The position numbers were made by a program, and so were the translations under genes. Positions 21,368-32,775 of a DNA stretch of 64,000 nucleotides are shown piece after piece. This stretch comes from Ostrinia nubilalis (lineage: Eukaryota > Arthropoda > Insecta > Lepidoptera > Crambidae): the NCBI RefSeq assembly GCF_963855985.1, contig NC_087106.1, positions 5,873,001-5,937,000 on the forward strand, given 5' to 3'. The notes beneath the pieces were generated by a model. It searched no databases, was not told where the DNA came from, and saw nothing but the letters and a program-made list of their open reading frames with translations. Every line of letters begins with the position of its first letter. Positions within the stretch are counted from its first letter, which is position 1.

Positions 21368-21892
21368 TATTAATCTACGACAATAAACAATGGATCTGAA
21401 GATTGGTGGAATTTGTTGTCTTATCTTTTCTATTGTATAAATAAATAGATAGACGACAACTTAGATTGCTTTGAAATGTTTAAAGAGGCAATTTTGTAGA
21501 TTGCTTTAAAAGCTTTCCGTTTCCGACTGCTGAAAGCTTTAGAACAATCTTTTGAATTGCTTTAAGTATTAAATATATCATATACTTAGTCAAAAAGATT
21601 ATATTTTCTTTAAAAATCATTGATTTTAGATAAGGACGCATCCAATGCAAACCATCATGGTGTTTCATATACCTACCACATGGATGAATGACATGAAATC
21701 CCATAAATACCTACGAGTACGTTCAGTTATGCCCGCATTTAAAAAATCTTCGGGTAGCGTTAACAATTTTCATTTCCTTAAAAACATAATTTAGCCTATT
21801 TAAACATAATGACGCCGTGAGAATTTCTATGGCATCTATATCTATAGGTATAGTTTCTTGGCCCTCGTCCTGAAGATTATCAATTGACTCAC
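21368..21892. other. receptor intron or 3' flank; no exon recognised
   Basis: The receptor's last visible exon ends at 21893 with an open codon, so a further exon must lie at lower coordinates. I read this stretch and the rest of 1-21892 on the minus strand for a C-terminal exon starting with a YR-type word and found none I could defend. Confidence 0.5.
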
Positions 21893-22076
21893 CTGCCACT
21901 CATGACATTGTACAGTATAGGGTTGACAGTAGCCGACACGTAGTAGAGCGCCCCCGCCACATTGAAGAGGTGCTCGTTGATGACGTGGAACTGAGGCAGG
22001 CTGTCCCCGTAGATGAAAAACAGCCTCTGGATGTGGAAAGGGGCCCAGCACACGAAGAAAGCTACCACCACCGCCG
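21893..22076 (-). CDS. neuropeptide GPCR, exon with TM6-TM7 (neuromedin-U-receptor-like)
   Basis: This 184-bp exon is entered at an acceptor TTTTGTCCGCAG and left at a donor AG|GTGAGT. It starts with two bases that complete an Ala codon begun in the previous exon and ends with two bases of an Arg codon. It encodes TM6 with the CWAPFH switch motif ([15 protein letters not shown]), the third extracellular loop ([16 protein letters not shown]) and TM7 with NPILYN, the NPxxY motif. Class A receptors for CAPA, pyrokinin and PBAN peptides share exactly this QRL...INE..F...YYVS.TVNP pattern. They signal through Gq to raise calcium and control diuresis, pheromone production or muscle activity. Which member this is cannot be settled here. 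If the intron were retained, a TGA would follow the Arg codon at once. A minus-strand frame beginning ATGTCC that reads slightly upstream of the acceptor is not the true start. Confidence 0.93.
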
Positions 22077-22733
22077 CTGCGGACAAAAGTAGTGGTTAGA
22101 TGGATCTGAAAGAGCGGGACCCTCATATTATCTCTAAAAAACCTAATAGGTTATCAGGGGATTTACTAGCAATTTAGTCAGAGTATAAAATGTGTAGCAG
22201 GACCTCTTAACTTACATAATTTATAGTTTCCTCCTCAAAGAAACTTGATGAGATTTTAAGTAAGTTTTTTCTTAATTTAGGTGCCTACTTTTTTCAACGA
22301 AACTTATTAGGTAGTAAACTTTTATAAATAATGCTTTTAAGATTAAACTTGTTTTTGTCTAAGATTTCCAAGATAGCTGTAGGGATCCCTGAACATAAAG
22401 GATTATTTTGAGCCACAATATTTAAAACTCCATTCATTTCTTTCTAAGAACTGCAAAAATACTTAGTAAACATTTTTCGTGAGAATTTTCAGACATGTCT
22501 TATTATAATTATTTCTGCCTGTCCCTACCAGATAGGCTATATTTAGACTAAGTATTACTAATATTATTTACACAAATCCAATTTTATTTCTATCATTCAT
22601 CTGTAGAATTTTTAAAATTATCACTGGAACTTTACCAATCGAAAAAAAAAATATTTTATTTATCTTTACTTTTTCGCAGACAACCAGAAGAACTTACTCC
22701 AGAAGAACAATATTAAGTGCCATACTTATCTTA

Positions 22734-22984
22734 GGCTGAGTTGGGAGGGTAAATATCTGTTTACCTTTATAAAAGTGTTTTGTTGCCAAATCCTGTATTT
22801 ACAATGAAAAATGCAAAATAACACTTTAAAATATTATGAGTTGCACCAATTTACTTTAACCGTAACTGTAACAATGTCCGGTGTGCTTTGTATGGAGTTT
22901 GTCAAAAATCTGACAAATTTCATACAAAAATTAGCAATTACTTATCGTTTAGTTACGGTTAAAGTTAGGTAGTGCAACTCAGCC
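22734..22984. mobile_element. GGCTGAGTTG-family MITE, 251 bp, rearranged
   Basis: It starts GGCTGAGTTGGGAGGGTAAA and ends GTAGTGCAACTCAGCC. A second, inner family end (GAGTTGCACCAATTTACTTT) near 22839 suggests one element partly inside another or an internal duplication. The flanks are TTA on the left and TAA on the right. Confidence 0.75.
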
Positions 22985-25559
22985 TAAATATCCTAAGTAA
23001 TTACTATGATACCACTGGGAAACTAATCTACCATGGTCGGATGATTTTCTATGTGGCTGAACCGTGGGCATCCTAACTGAGTCGTACTCGGTCCTAATTG
23101 CATGTATTATGGATCGTACATTTTGGTACGATAAAAGTATTGATTGCTTATTGAATAATGCATAGTAGGATGGATTTGCCTGCTTAAAATGCTGATGGAA
23201 ACTCGACAGGATCTGACGGTACGTGTGTGAGAGACGGTGATTAACTGAACAAATAATTGTCAACGAAACCGAACTGTAAACGTTAACCTAGGTCTACCAA
23301 TCCAATTCCCTACAAACATTTTATAAAAACGGGCCAAGTTTAGATTTTAGCTCATAGTGAAGTAGGAGGCATATGTAGGGTAGGTATTAAACACAGAGTA
23401 AAACCCAAATAATGTTACTAATGATACTCGATCTGGATTTTAACCGACGCTAAGTATAAGTTAAATTTTTAAGCCGAAGTGAAGCCTAAAAGCTAAATGT
23501 ACCTAATTGTTAAAACGGCTTCATTACCATACAGGTTTGACAGCTACAGTGACTGTGTTCTATTTTTTGCTCAATGTGGGTTTCAAAGTTGAAACTCGCC
23601 GTGAATTTTAGAAGTGTTTTAGCTTTATGTGGCAGTGAGTCAGTGAATGTAAGATTAGCATACATTTGCATTCAAAGAACTTAACTTGGAGTTCTTAGAT
23701 AACTTACTCTTCTTCTAAGTTGTCTACAGACAATGTTTGAATAAAAATGGTGTAAAATGCGCCTAACGTGACTAGCACTACCAATGTGTCTAGCTAGACT
23801 ATAGATTCAAAAGTAAGCAAAAATACTTAGAAAGTCGTCCTAATAGGCAGTTGGATTTCATCCCAACTTGGCGAGAACACTACCGTGCCCCTAGATTGTT
23901 CAGTTTCAATATTGAATCTGGGAACAATCTCAAACAAGAGCCTAATGTAAATTAATTAATTTCTTTGCTAAGAAGAAGCTTAAAACACACCGGATTAATG
24001 TCAAAAAATGTTTTCTTGAAAATCGTCATTAATTTCAACCTTCTGTTTCTTTTTCAAGGCAACGGGAATATGAAAATAATATCATACTAAAAATGAAATT
24101 ACGTCCTTTGACCCGAAGGTAACAAGTTGTTGCCTCGAAATTAGGAACAAAAAGATTAATTCAGTTGTTACAAACCTTTGAAATGTGTACAATATCATTG
24201 TTATTGTTACTTTCGCAGGTTTTGTTTTTGCTTGTTATTATACTTCACAGAGAGGCCTCAAAATTTTCTTATTATCTAGGCTTGTACAAAGCTTGTAAAT
24301 TACAAGCTTTCCTGTATATTACAAGTTTTAGTATACAGGAATTGCTATAGGTCGCGCAGCGAAAGTTAAGACTAACACGGTCTGGCGCTGTCGTCATATT
24401 TGCATGTACCTACAGGAACATAAATACAACACATTACACGTTCCAGCTCAAATATCGAATACACTAGCTATCTCGTTCTTGCTAAATATAACGAATCCTT
24501 GCAAGACAGAGACCGCTTGTCAGTCAGCTTACACTAATAAATAATTAACAGAAATATCTTAGCCTGTGTTGATTGCCTCAAGTCTTGCTGCGCGACTTTT
24601 AAAGGCCATTTCGAAGAAATGCGTTACCTGGTACCAGTCACATAACTTTTAAACTTTGTAACTGTTCATTCAGCTTTCCCAATTACCTTTCTGCAGCAAA
24701 AAGTATTTAACTGTTGTTTTAGACTCAGTAAAGTCCACAATTTTTCTTTGATAAACTTTGTCAAGACGAATAAATCCTTTTGCCTATAAAAATAATAACT
24801 TCTACCAATAACAAGAGAAGTTAATGCCTGAGTTTGGAAGATAACGACAAGTTAATTGTTTGAAGTTTTATTAACATTTCCAAAGCTACAGATTGAAGTA
24901 ACTTCGCGAGGGAGTGAACTTGTTAAAGCTACGTTCATGAATGCTGAGCTTACCGCAGAGCTTTTTTAGAAAAATGTAGGTGCAAAGAGTCGTTTTTGGT
25001 CTTGGTCCATTATGACTGCCACAGTTGGTCCACTTGAATAGGATTACACAATAACAAAGAAATTACTTATAAAAATATTAGCATTAAAAGTTGCATTTCA
25101 AACAAATTTTTTAAAACTTGAAAAAACATATTGCATAAGATGGGAATTGAACCTTGATGTTGACGAACATTCGCTTGTCAGCCACTGCTCTGTTCCCTGA
25201 AAACCCACAAACCGGTATCGTTTGCGAAGAAATTAACAAAAACACAAGCATAAACGTAGTATGTTTTTACTTTTGTTGATGCCTGATTTAATGTACCTAC
25301 CCATGATCCACAAATAAATAATTTTGATTTGATTTGAACTCGGTCTACGAAAAGGAAAATCTCCCCTTTTCCTCCCACACCGTGACAAATTACTTGTTAC
25401 TGTCACGCACACTTCGTTAACACCACTTTTCCTTGTTACCGCTTCCGAAAGTTCGCGGGTTGACTTTACAAAGGCTTTGAATCAAGTAGGTTTCTGTTCC
25501 AACCAATACTGGTGGTTGTGGTCGACTCTCAAATACAATAAAAACTATTTTACGACTTC
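22985..25559. other. intron DNA; no gene seen
   Basis: Mostly unique AT-rich sequence. Around 23864-23900 a degraded copy of the ACTTGG..CCGTGCCCC repeat occurs. Around 24280-24330 a short palindrome reads CTTGTAAATTACAAG. At 25137-25200 a sequence resembling an inverted tRNA-like SINE head appears (GGGAATTGAACC). Confidence 0.5.
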
Positions 25560-25749
25560 TAATCTTATCAACTAGTATCCTACTTAGTTTAAGCAGGCCT
25601 GGCTCACTCCGCGCGGTACATCCGATAAATTACCTACAGCGAAGCGCCCCGCCGGCGGGTATTATATCAGTCGAGTGTCACGCGCGCGCCCGTCAGGACG
25701 CTGGCGTGCGTTGTAGTACCTAATTCTATTATCGAAGTATTATTTAAAA

Positions 25750-25856
25750 ATGGACATAAAGAGAAAGAAATATTATTGTGCGGCGTTCGGGTGTTTAAAT
25801 TCGAAAAGAAATCTACCGGATTTATCTTTTTTTTCGCTTCCCAAAGATGCTGAAAG
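25750..25856 (+). CDS. THAP zinc-finger first exon (partial, probably transposon-derived)
   Basis: An ATG opens 35 codons followed by AG and a donor GTATGT. The peptide has the start of a THAP domain: CAAFGC (first zinc cysteine pair, residues 10 and 15) followed by LSFFSLPKDAER. In THAP genes an intron commonly falls at this point and the rest (CxxH and AVPTIF) is in the next exon, which I could not find here. THAP domains bind DNA and are found in P-element-type transposases and in host factors. The upstream CAGGCCTGGCTCACTCCGC block resembles the region before the second THAP relic at 34142 (CAGGCCTGTTCATCTCCGCG), so both are likely from one dispersed family. A LINE fragment follows at 25930. 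Confidence 0.6.
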
Positions 25857-25929
25857 GTATGTTGGCCATGTAGGTAATCAATAATTCTTAGGATAGTATA
25901 GGAACCTAACCTACCATGACTACTGCTCA

Positions 25930-26005
25930 GAATGCGTTCGTTCGTTTCAGCCAAAAATGACGTCCACTGCTGGACAAAGGCCTCTCCCAAGGTTTTCCAT
26001 AATCA
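25930..26005 (-). mobile_element. RTE-type LINE 3' end fragment
   Basis: TTCGTTTCAGCC, then ACGTCCACTGCTGGACAAAG and CCTCTCCCAAGG, are the inverse of the last codons and stop of the RTE-like frame at 54485-54904 (EAFVQQWTSF). The 107-codon minus frame at 25667-25990 begins in this fragment and is otherwise spurious. Confidence 0.75.
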
Positions 26006-26307
26006 ATGCGTACTTACCTACATACGTACCTCATTACAAATAAGTAGATTAATTATTTTTTTACTAGACACTACTAGACAGCAACCCTAACAGCCTAAGA
26101 AGAGTTCAGAGGCACGCGATAGAAAGAGACAAAACTTGTAGGTGAATAAAATTGTAGGTACTTAGTGCTGTGCGAGCTGAATTCCACTGTATCGCGTCGT
26201 AGCAAGACTCGCATTTATTTAAATCGTCTTGCGGAGTAATCCTTCTGTACCTGTACTATTACTTATTCTGTGGTTTAAGCACTAAAACACTTTTTATACT
26301 CGTACCT

Positions 26308-26420
26308 ACTAGTGGCCGCCCGCGACTTCATACGCGTGGATCCTGCTTTACTCCCTTAGGGGGTGAATTTTGCAAAATCCAATCCAATCAAAATTTGAGA
26401 CTCCCACTTGTACCTACCTA
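26308..26420 (-). mobile_element. Helitron-like fragment, ACTAGC subfamily
   Basis: ACTAGTGGCCGCCCGCGACT, then TACGCGTGGATCCTGCTTTA and GGGGGTGAATTTTGCAAAAT, match the copies at 8362 and 20303. The 3' part is lost. Confidence 0.65.
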
Positions 26421-27537
26421 TTTCCTTTCGCTTTACGAACCTTTGAACGCGAGCGTTGATTTAGATTGGTCAATACATTGCTAAGTGCCTTCCTGGAAAC
26501 CAGTCCAGGTAAAAGGGTAGTCTAAATAAAGCCTGTAATGTAGTGTAGGGGACAAAATAAGATATCCCCTTCGTCAAGAAATGTCGGGTGATATCATGCG
26601 ACGTTAAGCCCATTGCCAAATATCATGTCACATGTTTTTAATCCTATGCAATGTTACCATGGAATACAATGTCGGACAAAGTTGTCTGACGTCACACTAC
26701 TAATTCATCTGACATGTCTTTAGCTGGAAAAAAAATGTACCTATTTAAATGTGCTTTATTACTCTTTATGCCAGCTTAGAAGATTATGTTTGTTGCATAA
26801 TAACACCTACTAGAATAAGCATTAATTACCGAATAGTGTTTGATTTGCTGCTGTCCGTAAAATCAATTGGTCAAATTGTTTTTAGATAAATCTTTCTTTA
26901 TTTCCTTAGCCAAGCAAAGTGGTCATGCCCGGAGATGAAATTGGGTAATAGGTGTAAGCATTCTTCCTAATAGAAAGTAGGAAAGAGATCTATTACGTGA
27001 ACTTCGAGTCCGGACAAATTGCTGTGTATCGGACAAAATGGGTGGAAGACGTCCAATATCATATAGGTTTTCCATTACAGTATTCGTTATACTTAAGTTT
27101 TTAGGGTTCTGTGACAAAAGCAACGATGTTACTGAAGTTCCAATGGCCATTCGTCCAGCTGTCATCGACAGGGATGTGTCTTTTGACCCGTAATACAAAA
27201 CACAGAATATCAATTTTTACTGATGCCGCTACAAAAATAAATGATAAAAATTAAAGGATATTTTTACTATTTTGAAAATATTTGGTAACATGCTTTTTAA
27301 TACGGAACCCTTCGTGTATGAGTTCGATTCGCGCTTGGCCTCTATATAGGCATACATGTACAATAAATAAAGCCTTATGCGCAAGGGAATCTGATTCGAT
27401 TACAATTAATACTGAAGTATTGCCAGATGCTTCTTTGATCATTGGTGTGTAACCAGATTAATATGTTGTCTTTGGTATTGTATTTATTGTTAAATGAAAT
27501 AACAGCGAAAGAAGGCACTAGAAATTCCTGAATATAC
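26421..27537. other. intron DNA; no gene seen
   Basis: Two minus frames of 96 and 63 codons (26923-27213 and 27251-27442) show no recognisable domain and carry no splice context. Confidence 0.5.
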
Positions 27538-27975
27538 ATACAGGGTGGAATTTTGTAATGCCACCTGGAGGGAAAGTACTCTTAATACTGTAGATAGAAA
27601 ATTTTACTCAAAGGAAACATTCCTTAATTTAGGAAAAGAAATAAAACTGCATTCAAAGATTTTTTAAAATTTGCTTGCCACACCCGGGAATCGAACCAAC
27701 TAAAATTTGTTAAAAATTACACTGTATTTTTATTGCATCGATCGTTAGGGTTAAGTATAAGGATGAAATCTCTTCAACAAACATGATAAATTAAATTAAA
27801 GGAAAACTATGAAATCTTAAATTATTTTAATTATTTACAGAAAATTTTGAAAATCTTTGAATGCAGTTCTCTTTCTTTTCAAAAATAAAGGAATGTTTTC
27901 TTTGAGTAAAATTTTCTATCTACAGTATTAAGAGTACTTTCCATTCAGGTGGCATTACGAAATTCCACCCTGTAT
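27538..27975. mobile_element. 438-bp foldback element with ATACAGGGTGGAATTT ends
   Basis: The left arm from ATACAGGGTGGAATTTTGTA and the right arm ending AATTCCACCCTGTAT are inverted copies for over 100 bp, with the pairs AGTACTCTTAATACTGTAGA and AAAGGAAACATTCC also inverted. The middle contains GGGAATCGAACC, an inverted B-box-like word of tRNA-derived SINEs. No coding capacity. Confidence 0.85.
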
Positions 27976-28386
27976 AAGAAAACATTGATTTGATTTGATT
28001 TTTTCAAATATACAACTTTATTCGCGCTTTTTACCAATAAAGGCATTTATATGCAGAAAACAATTAGGTACTTTAATTACATCGTCTATCGTTTAAATGT
28101 ACTATGATATTTAATTTTCCTAAAGTTTCGATAGAATTGATTTGAATAGGTACAAATATAAATAGTAATGGATGATTGACTTAGAAAACTACACTAACTA
28201 AATTATCGTTAAACCAAAATTTGCGGCCTGGGTAAACCTAGAACTAACTGAATTAACTGTGGTATTTTAACAGTGTGTACACGAGTGAACTTATTATAGC
28301 AGTTTGAATAGTTACAGATTGGAATAATTGTATTGATCTATGACTAAAGTTATTAATTATTAAAACGAGGATTCCGTAATTATCTG

Positions 28387-28579
28387 GGACCGCGGTCCCA
28401 GTCGCCGGATGCGTAAAAATTAAATAATTTTCTTCCGGCGACTGGGACCACTCATGGATTTTAGTACTGTACCGATTTTGGATTGAATAATATTTTCTTT
28501 TAAGTTATCTATGAGTGGTCCCAGTCGCCGGAAGAAAATTATTTAATTTTTACGCATCCGGCGACTGGGACCGCGGTCC
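28387..28579. repeat. perfect 69-bp inverted repeat built from smaller palindromes
   Basis: 28387-28455 is the exact inverse of 28511-28579, with a 55-bp loop. Each arm itself holds an inverted pair GGTCCCAGTCGCCGG and CCGGCGACTGGGACC around an AT-rich centre, so a single strand can fold at two levels. A fifth copy of the unit, GGTCCCAGTCGCCGGAAG, follows at 28591-28608. No coding sequence. Confidence 0.92.
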
Positions 28580-29565
28580 TAGTTAATTGCGGTCCCAGTC
28601 GCCGGAAGCCTCATTAAAACAGACGATTTACAATCTAAGACATGAGTCGGCAACCTTTTGAGATTGTGTCAAGCTTTAATATAAGCTGGATTCATACACT
28701 CACCAACGGGCGAATGACAAATGACAGAGCGAGGCTCAATCGGACCGATGATTAACTAACGGACTTAATTAATTAACCGTGTGATTAAAACCTACAAAGA
28801 GAACAATTACACGAAGCCATTTTTAAATTTGTACTTTCTTATTAACTAGTTTTATTTGAGAATTGAGAGAGAAATCTCTCTCAAGAGAGTCCAAGTCCAA
28901 CGAGACTATGAATCATGCTATGAAATTAATATAACTTTCCACATAAAAATAAAAGAAAATAAAATAAAATTCGTCGAAAAAAGAACTCTAGATGCTCGGT
29001 TTCTATGACTCCTTCTTATACCTATTATGTATTCTGTGCTTATACTTTCTTTCGAGTAATTTAACACGTCCAACGACCCGATCGGAATTTAATTTAGTGA
29101 AATTGAACACGAGATCACCAATAAACACGCCATGTTGTAAACGAAAATACGTCGTTTATCCTACAGGCTAAGAGATTTTCATTCGAGTTGAAATCACGAG
29201 AACGACTATCAAGATAGTGAACACTGCTTGGTAATCAATTGATAACGATTAACGATACGATGGTAAGTAATGTAGCCGTAAATATTTATAGAAGAAGTTA
29301 ATTACTTATTTATAGAATGTAGCGTTGCAGTTTTGGCTGTTTTTCACAAATTGATTTTCTTGCTCGATATTTGGATTTGGGATGCCACTAGCGACATCTA
29401 TTGGCGGATTTAGAGGTTTGATTGAAGAAGGTTTGCAATAGATGGCGCTTTTTGCTCAGTCAATTCAAATATATTTTTATGAAACATTTCCTAATGTTTT
29501 TATTTATGATTGTTCTATTTATTTTTTAATGGAGTATTTTCGGTGTTCTGGAAATTGTTTTCATC

Positions 29566-29770
29566 ATGGTTTTTGTTAGTGTTTGCTTTTTATCTAAGCG
29601 GCGAAAGCAGCTGTCAGTTGAGCTGTCAAATCACTTTGGAATTTTGGTCGATCGTGCGCAACCGCAATTTTATTATTTTCGGGGATGTAATCCCCCGTGT
29701 TTCAAATCGTGTGATGCAGAATGCATCCACGATAATTTCTTAATATAATTTAAAAATAAACACACATGAG
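29566..29770 (+). other. candidate exon ending in GTAAGT donor, unknown transcript
   Basis: A 60-codon frame from the ATG at 29566 ends at a stop at 29746-29748. It is followed after 22 bases by ATGAG|GTAAGT at 29771, a strong donor. The peptide has a cysteine-rich stretch (CNPPCFKSCDAEC) but no domain I recognise. Two further exon-like blocks follow at 29861 and 30028. The first exon's left edge is unknown. Confidence 0.35.
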
Positions 29771-29860
29771 GTAAGTTCCCGTCGGAGAATTTATTTATTT
29801 TTCGTGATTGATATTTTTCGTATTCCAGTACGTGGTATTTCATGTGATCGTTTCTTTCAG

Positions 29861-29940
29861 AAATTCCCTAAATCCTATTCGGATGAGGTTATTGGGTTGC
29901 TGAAGACTGCGAGTGAAGCTTAAATTAGCGAACAGTCTTC
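29861..29940 (+). other. candidate internal exon, 80 bp
   Basis: Preceded by a pyrimidine-rich acceptor TTTCTTTCAG and followed by a donor GTAAGTATTT. One frame inside reads KFPKSYSDEVIGLLKTASEA and then a stop. The combination of two consensus splice sites 80 bp apart in AT-rich DNA makes a spliced transcript plausible, but no continuous protein frame runs through it. Confidence 0.4.
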
Positions 29941-30027
29941 GTAAGTATTTCTTTCCCATTGCGGGTTTTTTCATAACCTAATGCCACGTTCCACATGTGA
30001 TGCTGACACTCGTATTTTTCGTTTCAG

Positions 30028-30420
30028 ATGCGGGATTTCAAATTTCATATTTCACAATTTTATAATTTAAACATAATTTTTTGATGATATTTCATATATT
30101 TTAATTTCTCTTCATTTCGTATGAATTATTTCTCCTTTCTAAACTGCTGATCTCTTCGCATTTCCTCCTTGTCATCAAACCTCTGTCTCTGCAAGAGTTT
30201 GAACGCTTTCCTGTCGAGGAGATGAAAGAGCTCCATCTGGCACTGCGCGCTTGAGGCCGTGGAGGACGCTGCTTGTAGCCTAAAAGTGTGCGAGACCCGT
30301 TGGACCCCGGAAGAAGAGAGGAACGTTCAGGGTAACGGCTTATAACCGCATGGCTTCCAAGGTACCCACTTTTCCATCCTTCAAGTAGGAGTCTTTCCGA
30401 CCTGACATCGCGCAGTTATC
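30028..30420 (+). other. candidate 3' exon region with a short unknown frame
   Basis: An acceptor CGTTTCAG ends at 30027. The region from about 30138 to 30254 has an open frame ending LQEFERFPVEEMKELHLA and three more residues, with codon use more gene-like than its surroundings; GC content is raised up to about 30420. I do not recognise it. It may be a relic of a retroelement or an untranslated exon. Confidence 0.3.
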
Positions 30421-31611
30421 TTAACTAGTAGAGTCTTTTAATATTTAGGCTGAGTTTTAAGAAATTTGTAGTGGCAATAATATTCACCAAACCGAACCTA
30501 ATTAACGACCCTGAATCCCTTGAGATTGGCACTATCTATTACAGTAGTTATATCGTAATTGTCAACTGTATTCAAGCTTACGAGACAAAATAAATTGTGT
30601 CAATTGAGAGGGAGCTGTTTTATTTTCATTTTTTTAATTTCATACAAGGAACGGTAACTCTTATAAATTTCTGCAAGCCGGACAACCTCTTTTTCAAGTG
30701 CAGACAATTCACCATCTTCTCAGTCTGCACCGGTGGCGGTTCAATTCCAGTCACCAAGCCGCCAGGAAAAAATCCTTTCTTGCAAGAAGTAATTTATAAG
30801 GTAGAAATAATTATGTTTAATACGAAATCAGCCGTTTTGTAAGGATAATTTTAAGATAAGACAAATGAAGTAGGATAAACATCTTTGATTTTTTTTGTAC
30901 CGTAGGGGTAACATTCGCAAAAAAATCTTTATCTTTAATTTCTGAGTCAGTTTCTGTGTCTGTGTCTAATAGATATATGACAAAATTTAGAAAATGATCT
31001 CAATGACTCAATTTGACCTTCGACCATATTGTTAGTTGTAAAAGAATTTGCAGCTGTAAATTATGTTAATAACTATTTTTGTCACAACACTTTCTACATT
31101 ATTTATTCAAGTGCTCTATCACTTAATAAATTACATATTTATTTTATTTTTACTTTGATTACTTATTACTTACCTAAATTGACGCACTCAATTTTGAAAT
31201 AAAATTTTAGTTGAAAAGCAACAGGAAGAAATAAGTTAGGTAAGATTTACTTAAGTAATTCCCTGAATCAAACTTTATGGTCTTGTAATTTAATCAATAG
31301 AAAAGGTATTGCCTTAAACGAGATTGGGAGTTTTGTTTTGTGCCAATATTGGGCTACCAACGTTGGACGTATTGTTTGGAGTTGAAGACCAATAAAACCA
31401 ATTCCGCTGAAATTACACTCGAGTGCTAAGAGCTGTCCAACTAACAACAAAATAACATGAGTGATTTGCGCAAATATTGGTTGTTTGAGAGCATTATATT
31501 TGTTACAATGTTTTTTTTCCTGTTTTATTGAACGTTTTTGTTTTTGTATGGCATTGCTGTAAGTAAGAAGTTATGTTAACTACAACAGATAAATGAATTG
31601 CTGTTTTTCCT
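30421..31611. other. intron DNA; no gene seen
   Basis: Only short frames (81 codons plus at 30597, 60 codons minus at 31268) without domains. It is AT-rich. Confidence 0.5.
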
Positions 31612-31735
31612 ACCACTGTATCTTATACAGTTTGACCGCCAATAAAAACCTAACCAGTGAAGACCAAATTTGTCCCAGGGGAAAGATAAACTGTCATTGG
31701 ACCTGCTACGAAATTAATCAAGAGGAAATAGGAGT
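31612..31735 (+). mobile_element. dispersed retroelement fragment (TACAG.TTGACCGCC family)
   Basis: It shares ACAGTTTGACCGCCAATAAAA, GTCCCAGGGGAAAG and the CTGTCATTGGACC word with blocks at 32627-32775, 45757-45899 and 62264-62400. It lies immediately before a GAAATTAATCA(A/G)(A/G)AG tail also seen at 46050. Class uncertain. Confidence 0.6.
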
Positions 31736-31799
31736 TTGAAAGGATCGACTTTCAGTGCAAAGCGGGTGACTGGTGACAAACAAAGATGCTTACCTACTT

Positions 31800-31965
31800 G
31801 CGCTCGTGTTCACAAACATTACTATGAGGTCTCACACTGTGAGACTCACAGTGCGCGTGGACGCACAGGGTGACACACGAACCAATCACAGAGCTCTATT
31901 CAACGCTGTGCATTCGTTTTGCTGCTTCACTTAAGCAAGCATCGTTTGTGAAATATTATGGGCGT
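31800..31965. mobile_element. CGCCCGTATTCACAAAC-family MITE, inverted copy
   Basis: It contains the inverse of the element at 8154: GTTCACAAACATTACTATGA, GCGCGTGGACGCACAGGGTG and CAGAGCTCTATTCAACGCTG. The interior has a small extra duplication of the CTCACA(C/G)TG word. The outer end is degraded. Confidence 0.82.
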
Positions 31966-32626
31966 TTACGATATAATCTTTAAAATATTTATACCATACC
32001 TACCATACTATTGTGGCTACCACGTGAGCTACTTGCCATTAATATTTAGTGTGCTAGTCTATAATATTATTTTGAACTTTTTGAAAATCTAATTTTGTGA
32101 ATAAAGCGAAACTTTAACTGAACAGCCGTTTGCGGTCAAAACTTTACTACTTAAGCATAAATTGAAAACACGGGGAGTACCTATTGTACCGCATTTTCTT
32201 TCAGTTTAATACTCTGAAGAGTTTTGCAAACAAAACTTTAATTCTTGGACATTGTGGCATCTGTTTCAAGTTTTCAAACTTCTTTAATATTTTTGCGATT
32301 TTCCAAAACGCAATTCGTATCTGAGTATTCGAGATTTTGTAAGTTTTTATGTTATGAATAAATGAAACAGCAATTTTTTAAGTTGTCCCACGTTTAAATC
32401 CCTACGGATATTGTTCTAACAGAATAAGCTCTAACCGCACCTTTTTAGTAAGTTTTACAACTCCTCATGGACATTCGTTTAAAAGTACTTATGAAAACGT
32501 GCCGAGAAATGTAAACAGTACCTAAATGAAAAACATTTGAGACTCTCATTTTTACTACGTTTCTACGTGCTAGTATTTGTTCAGATTTTTTCTACAATGT
32601 GTGAAGTTATCACTGATGAAGGTAGA

Positions 32627-32775
32627 AAACGGAACTATTCCCACCTCTCGTTCCGACCTCTGCAACTCCTGTGAAGGCAGTATCTACAGCTTGACCGCCA
32701 TAAGAACTCAACCAATGAAGGTCAAGTTAGTCCCAGGGGAAAGTTGAACTTTCATTGGACCCGTTGAAGGTAGAA
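32627..32775 (+). mobile_element. dispersed retroelement fragment, second copy
   Basis: ACTATTCCCACCTCTCGTTC, CTACAGCTTGACCGCCATAA and GTCCCAGGGGAAAGTTGAAC match 45757-45899. Confidence 0.65.

Noticed and set aside
22077..22086. Start codon for the TM6-TM7 frame just upstream of the exon
   Set aside because: This ATG-like reading begins in the intron, before the acceptor CAG; the exon joins in phase to the third-loop exon at 46633-46736.
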